DNA from: an uncultured Parvularculaceae bacterium
GTDB lineage: Bacteria; Pseudomonadota; Alphaproteobacteria; Caulobacterales; Parvularculaceae
Assembly: GCA_947259375.1 (NCBI GenBank)
Contig: CAMYLZ010000014.1
Location: forward strand, 30,400-94,399
DNA: 64,000 nucleotides
Reading direction: 5' to 3'
Positions 41,167 to 50,896 of the stretch are shown piece by piece (positions within the stretch are counted from its first letter, which is position 1; each line of letters begins with the position of its first letter). A model generated the notes under the pieces. That model worked only from the letters and a program-made list of their open reading frames with translations, was not told where the DNA came from and ran no database searches. The position numbers and the translations under genes were made by a program.

Positions 41167-41306
41167 CAGGAACTCCCCTTCTTTGCATCAAAATCCGTTC
41201 GACCCTGCACCATCGTCCAGCGCCGGTGCAAGGTAAAGCCGCGCACGCCTTCAGCTTGGCGCGGCTCGGTAACGGTTCATCGCAGAAAGAAGCAGGTGCG
41301 CGGTGA

Positions 41307-41876
41307 TCAGCGCGGCGCGCGCTTGGCGAGGATGCGTTGCAAGGTGCGCCGGTGCATGCCGAGGCGCCGCGCCGTTTCCGAAACATTGTGATCGCATAAT
41401 TCATAGACCCGCTGGATATGCTCCCAGCGCACCCGGTCGGCGGACATCGGGTTTTCCGGCGGTTCAGGGCGTTCGCCAGGTTTGGCGAGCAGCGCTTTTT
41501 CGACATCGTCCGCATCGGCGGGTTTCGACAGATAGTCGATGGCGCCGGCTTTTACCGCCGCGACGGCCGTTGCGATATTGCCGTAACCGGTCAGCATGAC
41601 GACGCGGCAATCGTCGCGCTTTTGGCGTATGTAATCGACGACCTGCAATCCGTCCCCGTCCTCGAGGCGAAGATCGACCACAGCGAAGGCGGGGGCGATT
41701 TCCTTGATCATGGTCGCGGCGTCGGCGACCCCGGCGGCGAGGACCGGTTGAAAGCCGCGCTTTTCCAGCGCACGGCCAAGACGCATGCGGAACGGTTCGT
41801 CATCATCGACAATCAGGAGAGTGGCGTCGCTCGGCAGGGAGCGATCATCGTCTTGGGCTTCTTCGGCAGAGGTCAT
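41307..41876 (-). CDS. ActR/PrrA/RegA-family redox response regulator
   Basis: Receiver domain DDDEPFRMRLGRALEKRGF, VVDLRLEDGDGL; Fis-like HTH NVSETARRLGMHRRTLQRIL. Confidence 0.94.
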   Translation of the reverse strand: MTSAEEAQDDDRSLPSDATLLIVDDDEPFRMRLGRALEKRGFQPVLAAGVADAATMIKEIAPAFAVVDLRLEDGDGLQVVDYIRQKRDDCRVVMLTGYGNIATAVAAVKAGAIDYLSKPADADDVEKALLAKPGERPEPPENPMSADRVRWEHIQRVYELCDHNVSETARRLGMHRRTLQRILAKRAPR

Positions 41877-41940
41877 GACGTTACAAGTCTTTGTTTTGTG
41901 TTCAAAATACCGCCTATAAATGCGTCTTTTGGCTTGGATT

Positions 41941-43302
41941 TCAAGCAATCAACGAGGAAGAAGCGGCATGGGTCCAGCTCGCCCCGACCCAGGCGCCGGC
42001 AAGTCGCTGATCGGCGGTTTGCGGGGCTTCCCATTTGCGGTTTTCGAACGAGACTTCTGCGCCAGTCGATTCCAGCAGCGTCTTGGCGATGAAAAAGCCG
42101 AGCCCGAGGCCCGACTTGCCGCCCGCCCCGCGATAGCCCACCCGCGCGCTGACATAAGGCTCGCCAAGGCGCATTAGGATTTCCGGCGAAAAACCCGGCC
42201 CGTCGTCCTGCACTGCGACCGATAGCCGGCCGGCATCCCATTCGCCGGTGATCAACACATTGCCGCGAGCGTATCCGGCGGCGTTTTCGATGAAATTCCG
42301 CAGCCCGAAAATGATCTCCGGGCGGCGTTTGAGGACCAGCCTTTTCGCGCCGTCAAGGTTCCAGGTTTCGATGCGGATCGCCGGACCGTCAGGCTGGTCG
42401 AGAAAAGGCTGCGCGGCCTCGCGCAACAGCGCGTCAATATCGAGCCGGTCATGCACGGCGTCTCCGGCGTCGCCATGTTGGGAAAGCCGCAACAGAATGT
42501 CGCGGCAGCGCTCGGCTTGGCTCACCAGCAAAGCCGCGTCGTCAGCGAGATCTTCATGCTCTTCAAAGTCGCGTTCGATTTCGCGCTGCATTTCCTTGGC
42601 CGTCACCTGGATCGTCGCGAGCGGCGTGCCGAGCTCATGGGCGGCGGCGGCGGCGAGCCCGCCCAGCGCCGCCAGCCTTTCCTCGCGCGCCAGCACAAGC
42701 TGCGTGGCGGCGAGCGCGGAGCGCATCTGCGCCGATTCAGCGGCGATGCGGTGGGCGTAAGCGGCGAAAAAGGCGATCGAGAATGTCAGCGCGGCCCAAA
42801 AACCCGCCATGTAGACCGGCGCAAGCTCAAAACTCTCGCCCGGAAACCAGGGCATCGGCATGTGATTGAGCGCGAGGAACGACACCCCGGCGATCGCCAG
42901 CGCGGCGAGCGCCAGGGCGAACCGCAAAGGAAGGACGCTGGCGGCGATCGTCACCGGCGCAATGATCAGTGCGGAAAAGGGGTTTTGCAGCCCGCCCGTG
43001 AAGAACAAGAGCGCGCAGAGCTGGATAATGTCAAAGGCGATGTAACCGGCCGCTTCCCGGTCGCTCAAGAAGCGCTGCGGCGAATAGCGCAAGGTCACGA
43101 ACAAATTGAGCCAGGCGCTGGCGGCGATGGCCCCGAGACACAGTCCGAGCGGCGTCGCAAATCCGAGCGCGAAGTGCACGATCAATATCGACAGCGTCTG
43201 GCCCGCGACGGCGAGCCATCGCAGCGCCGTCAGGGTGCGCAGGCGTACCGGCCCGCGTAAGGCGTTGACGGCGTCCTGACTGTCAGCAAGCGTATGCGGC
43301 AT
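41941..43302 (-). CDS. ActS/PrrB/RegB-family redox-sensing histidine kinase
   Basis: Quinone motif GGLQNPF, H-box AAAHELGTPLATIQ, ERCRDIL cysteine, GLGLGFFIAKTLLE. Confidence 0.94.
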   Translation of the reverse strand: MPHTLADSQDAVNALRGPVRLRTLTALRWLAVAGQTLSILIVHFALGFATPLGLCLGAIAASAWLNLFVTLRYSPQRFLSDREAAGYIAFDIIQLCALLFFTGGLQNPFSALIIAPVTIAASVLPLRFALALAALAIAGVSFLALNHMPMPWFPGESFELAPVYMAGFWAALTFSIAFFAAYAHRIAAESAQMRSALAATQLVLAREERLAALGGLAAAAAHELGTPLATIQVTAKEMQREIERDFEEHEDLADDAALLVSQAERCRDILLRLSQHGDAGDAVHDRLDIDALLREAAQPFLDQPDGPAIRIETWNLDGAKRLVLKRRPEIIFGLRNFIENAAGYARGNVLITGEWDAGRLSVAVQDDGPGFSPEILMRLGEPYVSARVGYRGAGGKSGLGLGFFIAKTLLESTGAEVSFENRKWEAPQTADQRLAGAWVGASWTHAASSSLIA

Positions 43303-43382
43303 TCGGCGCTTTTAGCCCGACTGTCTTTCTTTTTGAAAGGCGTTTAGAAAAACCCGGCCTTGTTATCCATCCGGAGATCGCC

Positions 43383-43976
43383 ATGCGCCGTTTCATCCTG
43401 CCCTTGACCGCTTCCGTTGTGCTTGCCGCCTGCGGCGCGCAGCAGACGCAAGAAGCAGTTCCGACCAAAGGCGTTGTGCAATTGTCTGAGCAGTTTACCG
43501 GCGAATTTGCGCTGATCGACAAGGCCGGCGTCCCCCGCCAGGATGAGGATTTCGAAGGCAAGGTGATGCTGGTCTATTTCGGCTTCACCAATTGCCCGGA
43601 TATCTGCCCGATCGACATTAATGTGATGAGCGCGACGCTCAATGAGCTGGGCGAGGCGGCGGGCGAGGTGGCGCCGATTTTCATCTCGGTCGATCCGGAG
43701 CGCGACACGCCGCAAGCGCTCAAGGATTATTTTGCATTCGACGAGCGCATCGTTCCCCTGACCGGCAGCGTTGAGGCGGCGGATGCAGCACGCGCGGACG
43801 GCTTTAAGGTGTTTGCGCAAAAGGTCGAATTACCGGACAGCGCGCTTGAATACACCGTCGAGCATCAGCAGGCGTTCTTCATCACCGACCGGTCTGGTCA
43901 GCCGCAAATTGCCGTGTTGGGCGGTTCAAACCCGCAAGACCTTGCCGCACTGCTGCGTCGCGAAATCTCAAAATAG
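43383..43976 (+). CDS. SCO/SenC family copper chaperone
   Basis: YFGFTNCPDICPIDINVM (CxxxC) and ISVDPERDTPQ. Confidence 0.95.
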   Translation: MRRFILPLTASVVLAACGAQQTQEAVPTKGVVQLSEQFTGEFALIDKAGVPRQDEDFEGKVMLVYFGFTNCPDICPIDINVMSATLNELGEAAGEVAPIFISVDPERDTPQALKDYFAFDERIVPLTGSVEAADAARADGFKVFAQKVELPDSALEYTVEHQQAFFITDRSGQPQIAVLGGSNPQDLAALLRREISK

Positions 43977-44175
43977 CGTGACGTTTTTCAAAAAGCTGCG
44001 GTAAAACATATACTTACCCTATCTGTCGATAAACGCCGCTTTTTTGCAAAAGCGGCATGAAATATTGCAATCGCTAGCCGACTGGCCCCATATTCGCCCT
44101 TCCATAAAGGAATTGCGCAATTTCTTGTGCTATGCAGCATCGTTCAGGTCAGTAGCGTAAAGGCGGCGGTTTCTC

Positions 44176-45462
44176 ATGTTATATTCAGCTTATGAGCTTG
44201 CCTATGCAGCGGTCGCGCCGGCGCGGATCGCCGCGGGCGTCGGGGCGAAATTCTGGCGCTCGCCGCTCAATCCTGCTTCGGGAAGCTGGATGGCCCGGTC
44301 GGCTGCCGCTGCGCTCGATGTGTTTGAAAATGCAACGCGCCGTTACGCCAAACCGGAATGGGGCCTTGATGAGACCAGCGTAAACGGCGTGAGCGTGCCG
44401 GTGCGCGTTGAAGAGGTCGAGCGCAAGGATTTTTGCACGCTCATTCATTTCGCGCGTGATGAAAGCGCATTGAAACGGGCGAAGAAAACCAATCAGGCCG
44501 ACCCTGCTGTGCTGATCGTCGCGCCGCTGTCCGGTCATTTCGCGACTTTGCTGCGCGGAACGGTCGAGGCGATGCTGCCCGACCACGAGGTCTATATTAC
44601 CGACTGGACCGACGCCCGGCAGGCGCCAATCACCGCCGGGCGTTTCGATCTGAATGATTATATCGATTACCTGATTGAATTCATGCAGACGATCGGTCCG
44701 GGCGTCCACGCCATCGCTGTTTGCCAACCGGGGCCGGCGCTGCTTGCGGCGGCTGCGCTCATGGCCGAACGCGGGGATCCGTCCCGGCCGGCATCGATGA
44801 CGATCATGGGCAGCCCGATCGATGCGCGCCGCTCGCCGACCGTGCCGAACAAGCTGTCGCAAGAGCGCAGCTATGACTGGTTCGAACAGAATATGATTTA
44901 CACGGTGCCGGCTCCTTATGCGGGCGCCATGCGCCGGGTCTATCCGGGCTTCGTGCAGCTATCATCGTTCCTGGCGATGAATTCCGACCGGCATCTCAAC
45001 GCCCATTATGATTACTTCCAGCATCTCGTCGAAGGCGATGGCGACAACGCTGAAAAGCATCGCAACTTTTACGATGAATATCTTTCCGTGCTCGACATGA
45101 CGGAAGAGTTTTACCTGCAGACCATCCGCGATGTGTTCCAGGAACACCGTCTGGCGAATGGAACCTTCATGCATCACGGCGTCAGGGTGAAGCCGGAAGC
45201 GATCACTGATATCGCGCTGATGACGGTCGAAGGCGAAAATGACGACATCTCCGGCATTGGCCAGACGCAGGCGGCGCATGATCTGTGCACGAATATTCCA
45301 CAAGATTTGCAACTTGACTATGTCCAGCCCGGCGTCGGCCATTACGGCGTTTTTAACGGATCGCGCTGGCGCAACGAAATCCAGCCGAAAGTCGCCGGCT
45401 TCATTCGCATGGCGGACAAGGCGGCGGCTGAGCGCGTTGCGGTGAGGGCCGCGGCGGAATAG
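44176..45462 (+). CDS. phaZ: Intracellular polyhydroxyalkanoate depolymerase
   Basis: VYITDWTDARQAP, HAIAVCQPGPALLAAAALMA, PGVGHYGVFNGSRWRNEI. Confidence 0.94.
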   Translation: MLYSAYELAYAAVAPARIAAGVGAKFWRSPLNPASGSWMARSAAAALDVFENATRRYAKPEWGLDETSVNGVSVPVRVEEVERKDFCTLIHFARDESALKRAKKTNQADPAVLIVAPLSGHFATLLRGTVEAMLPDHEVYITDWTDARQAPITAGRFDLNDYIDYLIEFMQTIGPGVHAIAVCQPGPALLAAAALMAERGDPSRPASMTIMGSPIDARRSPTVPNKLSQERSYDWFEQNMIYTVPAPYAGAMRRVYPGFVQLSSFLAMNSDRHLNAHYDYFQHLVEGDGDNAEKHRNFYDEYLSVLDMTEEFYLQTIRDVFQEHRLANGTFMHHGVRVKPEAITDIALMTVEGENDDISGIGQTQAAHDLCTNIPQDLQLDYVQPGVGHYGVFNGSRWRNEIQPKVAGFIRMADKAAAERVAVRAAAE

Positions 45463-45509
45463 GTGCGGCGGCGCCGGCCTGATTGGCGCGGCGACGGACA
45501 ATCGCTGAT

Positions 45510-46115
45510 ATGCTCGAAGACCTCCTTCTCCTGATCACCGCCACGGCGGTGATGCTTGGCTCGCCTGGCCCTGCGCCGCTTTCCCTTGCCGCGTCGGGGG
45601 CGGCTTTCGGGGCGCGGCGCAGCGCGCCTTTTCTCGCAGGCATTCTCACCGGATTGTTGCTGGTTGCCGCGTTGGCGGCCGTTGGCGTCGGACCGCTGAT
45701 TGCCCAGGGCGGTCTGTTGACGCGCCTGTTGTTCGGCGTGTCGCTTTTGTATTTCGGTTATGTTGCCTGGAAGATCGCATTCCAACCGGCGCTGGCGCCA
45801 AGCGAAGCGCGCGGAAAAGCGCCGACGCTCGCCGACGGGTTCGTGCTGAACATCACCAACCCTAAAGCCTATGCGGCTTTCGCGGCGCTTTATGCAGGGT
45901 TTTCCCTGCCGATTGACAATGCGCCGCTGCGCCTTTCGGCGACTGGCGCGGTGAGTTTCTTCATTGCGGTGCTGGTCGACAGTTTCTGGTTGCTCGCGGG
46001 GGGCGCCGCCGCGCCGCTGTTTGGCAAGCCGAAGACAGGGCGTGTGCTGAGGATTTGTCTTGCGGTGTTGATGCTCGGCGCGGTGGCTATAAGCATAGCC
46101 GCGGCGATGCGTTAG
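45510..46115 (+). CDS. LysE/RhtB family translocator
   Basis: GSPGPAPLSLAASGAAFGARR; NPKAYAAFAALYAGF. Confidence 0.9.
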   Translation: MLEDLLLLITATAVMLGSPGPAPLSLAASGAAFGARRSAPFLAGILTGLLLVAALAAVGVGPLIAQGGLLTRLLFGVSLLYFGYVAWKIAFQPALAPSEARGKAPTLADGFVLNITNPKAYAAFAALYAGFSLPIDNAPLRLSATGAVSFFIAVLVDSFWLLAGGAAAPLFGKPKTGRVLRICLAVLMLGAVAISIAAAMR

Positions 46116-47023
46116 GCCGGACGTCGCACGGCGCGGCTTTCACCCAAGGCCGCCGCCAGCGCGTCGAAAACCAGCCTGATGCGCCGGCTCGTATGCAACT
46201 CGCGATGGGCGACCAGCCAGACAGGGAAATGCAATGGTCCCAGCCCCGGCATGACGCGTTCGAGCGTGGGTTCCGCCGCGCCAATTTCCTCCGGCAACAT
46301 GGTCACGCCAAGGCCGCAACGTGCAAGCTGCACAATCACCGTGCCGGTGGCGGAGATCGTCTTGAAATTTTGCCGCGTCAGTGAAAGACCGAGTGCGTTC
46401 AGGCTGGAGAGGATAAGCTCAGGCCGCTCCGGCCCGATGAAGTCCATGGCGGATAATTGTTCGGGCGTTTGGGGGCGGCCGGCGGCATCGAGAAAGTCGC
46501 TCGCCGCATAGAAATAGGCGGCGGCTTCGCCGACAAGTTTGGCGATCAGGTCCGGCTGTTCAGGGCGAACATGACGGATGGCGATATCGGCTTCTCGCCG
46601 CATCAGATCGCGCAGATCGTTCGACGCGTTCAGCTCGATTTCAATGCCGGGCGCAATCTCGCGCAAATGTCTGACGATCGGCGGCAGTTGATAGGTTGCG
46701 GCGAGATCGGTGGCGGTGATGCACACCCGCCCTTCGATCGCCTGCGATTGGCCGGAGGCGGCGATCGAGATGCGGTTCGCCGCCTCGCCCATCGCCTGGA
46801 AATGCGCCAGCAATTCGCGGCCAGTGTCGGTCAGTTCGAGCCCGCGCCCGACCCGTTCAAACAAGGCGACGCCAAGATTTTCTTCTAAGCCGGCGACCTG
46901 ACGACTTAAGGTTGGCTGGGTCTGGCCGAGCGCGCGTGCCGCGGCCGATAAAGAGCCCTCTTCGGCGGTGGCCAAGAATGCCCGCGCCTGGTTCCAGTCA
47001 AAGGCCATGCTCTGCCAATTCAT
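46112..47023 (-). CDS. LysR family transcriptional regulator
   Basis: FLATAEEGSLSAAARALGQTQPTLSRQVAGLEENLGVALFER; start may be ATG at 47008. Confidence 0.94.
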   Translation of the reverse strand: MNWQSMAFDWNQARAFLATAEEGSLSAAARALGQTQPTLSRQVAGLEENLGVALFERVGRGLELTDTGRELLAHFQAMGEAANRISIAASGQSQAIEGRVCITATDLAATYQLPPIVRHLREIAPGIEIELNASNDLRDLMRREADIAIRHVRPEQPDLIAKLVGEAAAYFYAASDFLDAAGRPQTPEQLSAMDFIGPERPELILSSLNALGLSLTRQNFKTISATGTVIVQLARCGLGVTMLPEEIGAAEPTLERVMPGLGPLHFPVWLVAHRELHTSRRIRLVFDALAAALGESRAVRRPA

Positions 47024-47104
47024 GCAAATATGTATATTAGAATCTCGAAAATGCGCAATTCCAATTAAATCCGTATATGGATAGGGACCACGCCTCAGCG
47101 GAAA

Positions 47105-47758
47105 ATGAAAGCGATGATCATGACGAGGCAGTCACAGCCGAAGCAGTCGAAATTCTGGGACAAGATCGCGGAAAAATACGCGCGCCAGCCAATTGCCGAT
47201 GCAGCGGCATATCAGAAAAAGCTCGAGATCACCCGCGGTTATTTCCGGCCCGACTGGCAGGTAATGGAGTTCGGTTGCGGCACGGGATCGACGGCGCTCG
47301 CCCATGCACGTTATGTGAAACATATCGATGCCGTCGATTTTTCGGCGAAAATGATCGAAATCGCGCGCCGCAAAGCCGCCGCGCAGTCGATTACCAACGT
47401 TTTGTTCGAGCAATCCACCATCGAGGAATTTACCGCGCCGGAAAATTTTTACGATGCAATTCTCGGGCTCAGCATTTTGCACCTGCTTGAGGACAAGGAA
47501 GCGGCCATCGCCAAGGTCCGCCATATGCTGAAACCCGGCGGCGTCTTCGTCACCAGCACCGTTTGCGTCGGCGACAAGATGAAATGGTTCAAATATGTCG
47601 GCCCCATTGGGCGGGCGCTGGGCGTGATGCCGCTGGTAAAGGTCTTCACTCGCGAGGAGCTTGTCGCCAGCATTCTCGAGGCGGGGTTCGAGATTGAATG
47701 CAATTGGCGCCCGGATGGCGCCGCATCGGTCTTCATCGTCGCGCGAAAACCCGAATAG
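47105..47758 (+). CDS. Class I SAM-dependent methyltransferase
   Basis: VMEFGCGTGSTALAHA motif I; LKPGGVFVTSTVC. Confidence 0.92.
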   Translation: MKAMIMTRQSQPKQSKFWDKIAEKYARQPIADAAAYQKKLEITRGYFRPDWQVMEFGCGTGSTALAHARYVKHIDAVDFSAKMIEIARRKAAAQSITNVLFEQSTIEEFTAPENFYDAILGLSILHLLEDKEAAIAKVRHMLKPGGVFVTSTVCVGDKMKWFKYVGPIGRALGVMPLVKVFTREELVASILEAGFEIECNWRPDGAASVFIVARKPE

Positions 47759-47984
47759 GCGATCGGTCCGAACAGGCACGGCCCGCCAATCTGCCGGGCG
47801 TTCCTCTACCGGCTTTTGACCGGAAAGCAAACGCCAGGTCGCCCGCCCTGCCAGGGTTATAGATACGCGCCCCCTTGATCGCCCCGGCGTCTTCGGCCTT
47901 GCCCGCCTTGAAGAGTCGGGGCGCCTAGAACTTTCACAAGGCTTCTCTTATTGATGGGCGAGATTGTGAAGGATCTTTAAGCAC

Positions 47985-50762
47985 ATGGCGGCAAAATCCC
48001 AACCGGCAAAACGCCTCTATCTTGTCGATGGCTCGGCGTACATATTCCGGGCTTACTTCGCCCTGATGCGTTCAAAGCCGATGAGTCGCTCGGACGGGAC
48101 GCCGACGACCGCCGTGTTCGGCTTTTGCAATATGCTCTACAAGTTGCTCACCGACATGCAGGATGAGCATGACCCGACGCATCTGGCGGTAATTTTCGAT
48201 TATTCCGGGAAAAGTTTCCGCAACGATCTTTACCCTGATTACAAAGGCAATCGGCCGGCCGCGCCCGAAGACCTGATCCCGCAGTTTCCGCTGGTCCGCG
48301 ATGCGACCCGCGCCTTTAACGTGCCTTGCATAGAGATGGAGGGCTATGAAGCCGACGATCTGATTGCGACCTATGCGCGCCAGGTTGAGGCCGAAGGCGG
48401 CGAGGCGGTGATCATTTCTTCGGACAAGGATCTCATGCAGCTTGTTAGCGACCGTGTCAGCATGTTCGACACGATGAAGAACAAGAAGATCGGGCGCGAA
48501 GAGGTTGTTGAGAAATTCGGCCTCGGACCGGAGCATGTCATCGACATCCAGGCGCTTGCCGGCGATTCCACGGACAATGTGCCGGGCGTGCCGGGAATCG
48601 GGATCAAGACCGCAGCGCAATTGATCGGAGACTATGGCGATCTCGACACGCTGCTGGCTCGCGCGGAAGAGATCAAACAGAAGAAACGCCGGGAAAATCT
48701 GATCGAATTCGCCGATCAGGCGCGCCTGTCGCGCGATCTGGTGACGTTGAAAACAGACACGCCGGTGGAAGACCGGCTCGACGATTTCGCGATCAAGGCC
48801 ATCGACAAGGATAAGCTGTTGGCGTTCCTAAAAGGGATGGAATTCAGCGCGCTGACCCGCCGCGTCGAGGCGGATCTCGGCGGGAGCGCGAGCGGGGCGG
48901 CGCCGGCGGTCTCATCATCCAAAGACGCGGCCTATGAGACGGTTTTTGACGAAGAGAACCTGCAAGCCTGGGTCAATGAAGCGCGTGAGCGCGGCATTGT
49001 CGCGGTTGATACGGAGACGGACAGTCTGAACGCCATGCGCGCCAACCTGGTCGGCGTGTCGCTAGCGACGCGCGCAGGGCGCGCCTGTTACATTCCGCTC
49101 GGTCATGGCGGCGACGGCCTCGCGCTCGACGATGAGGATGTGCAAAAACAGATCCCGCTTGATCGGGCGTTAAAGATTCTCAAGCCGCTACTCGAAGAAT
49201 CGGCCGTCCTCAAGATCGGGCAGAATCTCAAATATGACACGCTGGTTCTTTCCCGTTACGGCGTATCCATCGCGCCGTTTGACGATACGATGCTGATTTC
49301 CTATGCGCTCGATTGCGGCCGCGGCAATCACAATATGGACGATCTCGCTGAACGCCATCTCGGCCATGCGACGATCAAGTTCGCCGACATCGCCGGCACC
49401 GGGAAAAAAGCAAAGACATTCGACCAGATCGCCATCAAGGACGCGGCGCCCTACGCCGCCGAAGACGCCGATATTACGTTGCGGCTATATGAAGTGTTGA
49501 AACCGCGCCTCGCGGCGGAAGGGAAAGCGGGCGTCTATGAAACGCTGGAGCGCCCGCTCGCGCCGGTAATCGTCGCCATGGAGCGCGAGGGCGTAAAGGT
49601 CGATAAAGCCGTGCTCTCGCGCCTGTCGGCTGATTTCTCGCAACGCATGGCGGCGGCGGAGGCCGAAGCCCACAAGCTTGCGGGCGAAGCGTTCAATCTC
49701 GGCTCGCCGAAACAGATCGCCGAGATCCTGTTCGGCAAGCTTGGGCTTCCTGGCGGCAAGAAGACCGCCAAAGGCGCATGGTCGACCGGGGCCGATGTGC
49801 TTGAACAGCTCGCTGCCGGCGGGCATGACTTGCCGCAAGTGCTGCTCGAATGGCGCGGGCTTTCAAAGTTGAAAAGCACCTATACGGATTCGCTTCCCGT
49901 CGAGATCAATCAGGAGACCGGGCGCGTCCACACATCCTACCATATGGCGGCGACGACGACCGGACGGCTGTCATCGAACGATCCCAACCTGCAGAACATT
50001 CCTATACGGACGGAGGACGGGCGCAAAATCAGAACGGCGTTTGTGCATGAAAAAGGCAATGTACTGGTTTCCGCCGATTACAGCCAGATTGAGCTGCGGC
50101 TGGTTGCGCATATCGCTGACCTTAAATCCATGAAACAGGCGTTTGCCGACGGCGTTGACATTCACGCCATGACGGCGTCGGAAATGTTCGGCGTGCCCGT
50201 CGAGGGCATGGATCCGATGGTGCGCCGGCGCGCCAAGGCGATCAATTTCGGAATTATTTACGGGATTTCCGCCTTCGGCCTCGCCAACCAGCTCGGCATT
50301 TCACGCTCGGAAGCGAAAGATTACATCGACGCTTATTTCAAGAAATTCCCCGGCATTCGCCAATATATGGACGACACGATCGCCGCGGCGAAAGAGCAAG
50401 GCTTTGTCGAGACCATTTTCGGCCGGCGCACTTATGTCAGCGGCATCAATGACAAGAACCCGGCCATGCGCGGCTATTCCGAACGCCAGGCGATCAATGC
50501 TCCAATTCAGGGTGCGGCGGCGGACGTCATTCGGCGTGCGATGATCCGCATGCCGGACGCGCTCTCAAAAGCAAAACTTTCAGCGAAAATGCTGTTGCAG
50601 GTTCACGACGAATTGATCTTTGAATGCCCGAAAGATGAAGCTGAAAAAACCTGCGATGTGGTCTCGCGGGTGATGATCGGCGCACCGGCGCCGGCGGTGT
50701 CGCTGTCCGTGCCGCTCATGGTCGATGCCCGGCCCGGAAGCAACTGGGACGAAGCGCATTAG
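47985..50762 (+). CDS. polA: DNA polymerase I
   Basis: 5'-3' exo LVDGSAYIFRAYFA; 3'-5' exo VAVDTETDSL; polymerase DYSQIELRLVAHI and QVHDELIFE. Confidence 0.98.
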   Translation: MAAKSQPAKRLYLVDGSAYIFRAYFALMRSKPMSRSDGTPTTAVFGFCNMLYKLLTDMQDEHDPTHLAVIFDYSGKSFRNDLYPDYKGNRPAAPEDLIPQFPLVRDATRAFNVPCIEMEGYEADDLIATYARQVEAEGGEAVIISSDKDLMQLVSDRVSMFDTMKNKKIGREEVVEKFGLGPEHVIDIQALAGDSTDNVPGVPGIGIKTAAQLIGDYGDLDTLLARAEEIKQKKRRENLIEFADQARLSRDLVTLKTDTPVEDRLDDFAIKAIDKDKLLAFLKGMEFSALTRRVEADLGGSASGAAPAVSSSKDAAYETVFDEENLQAWVNEARERGIVAVDTETDSLNAMRANLVGVSLATRAGRACYIPLGHGGDGLALDDEDVQKQIPLDRALKILKPLLEESAVLKIGQNLKYDTLVLSRYGVSIAPFDDTMLISYALDCGRGNHNMDDLAERHLGHATIKFADIAGTGKKAKTFDQIAIKDAAPYAAEDADITLRLYEVLKPRLAAEGKAGVYETLERPLAPVIVAMEREGVKVDKAVLSRLSADFSQRMAAAEAEAHKLAGEAFNLGSPKQIAEILFGKLGLPGGKKTAKGAWSTGADVLEQLAAGGHDLPQVLLEWRGLSKLKSTYTDSLPVEINQETGRVHTSYHMAATTTGRLSSNDPNLQNIPIRTEDGRKIRTAFVHEKGNVLVSADYSQIELRLVAHIADLKSMKQAFADGVDIHAMTASEMFGVPVEGMDPMVRRRAKAINFGIIYGISAFGLANQLGISRSEAKDYIDAYFKKFPGIRQYMDDTIAAAKEQGFVETIFGRRTYVSGINDKNPAMRGYSERQAINAPIQGAAADVIRRAMIRMPDALSKAKLSAKMLLQVHDELIFECPKDEAEKTCDVVSRVMIGAPAPAVSLSVPLMVDARPGSNWDEAH

Positions 50763-50785
50763 AACCCTCTGAACGCCCTATAAAA

Positions 50786-50822
50786 AACCCGCCCCGCCGC
50801 AAAGCGACGAGGCGGGCGGGTT
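50786..50822 (+). terminator. Terminator-like hairpin after polA
   Basis: AACCCGCC...GGCGGGTT inverted repeat. Confidence 0.6.
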
Positions 50823-50896
50823 CCGACTGAGCATGGGGGGAGAGATAATGACCAGCCGAAATCAATTCCGGGCAAACTGCCTAAGGCGATGTTCGC

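Noticed and set aside
42451-43260. 269-aa plus-strand ORF opposite the RegB kinase
   Set aside because: Antisense shadow of a clearly conserved gene; composition Arg/Gly/Gln-rich without recognisable motif, typical of high-GC spurious ORFs
47759-47984. Possible tRNA or ncRNA in the gap upstream of polA
   Set aside because: No cloverleaf, TPsiC-box or anticodon stem could be recognised by eye; probably leader/promoter sequence
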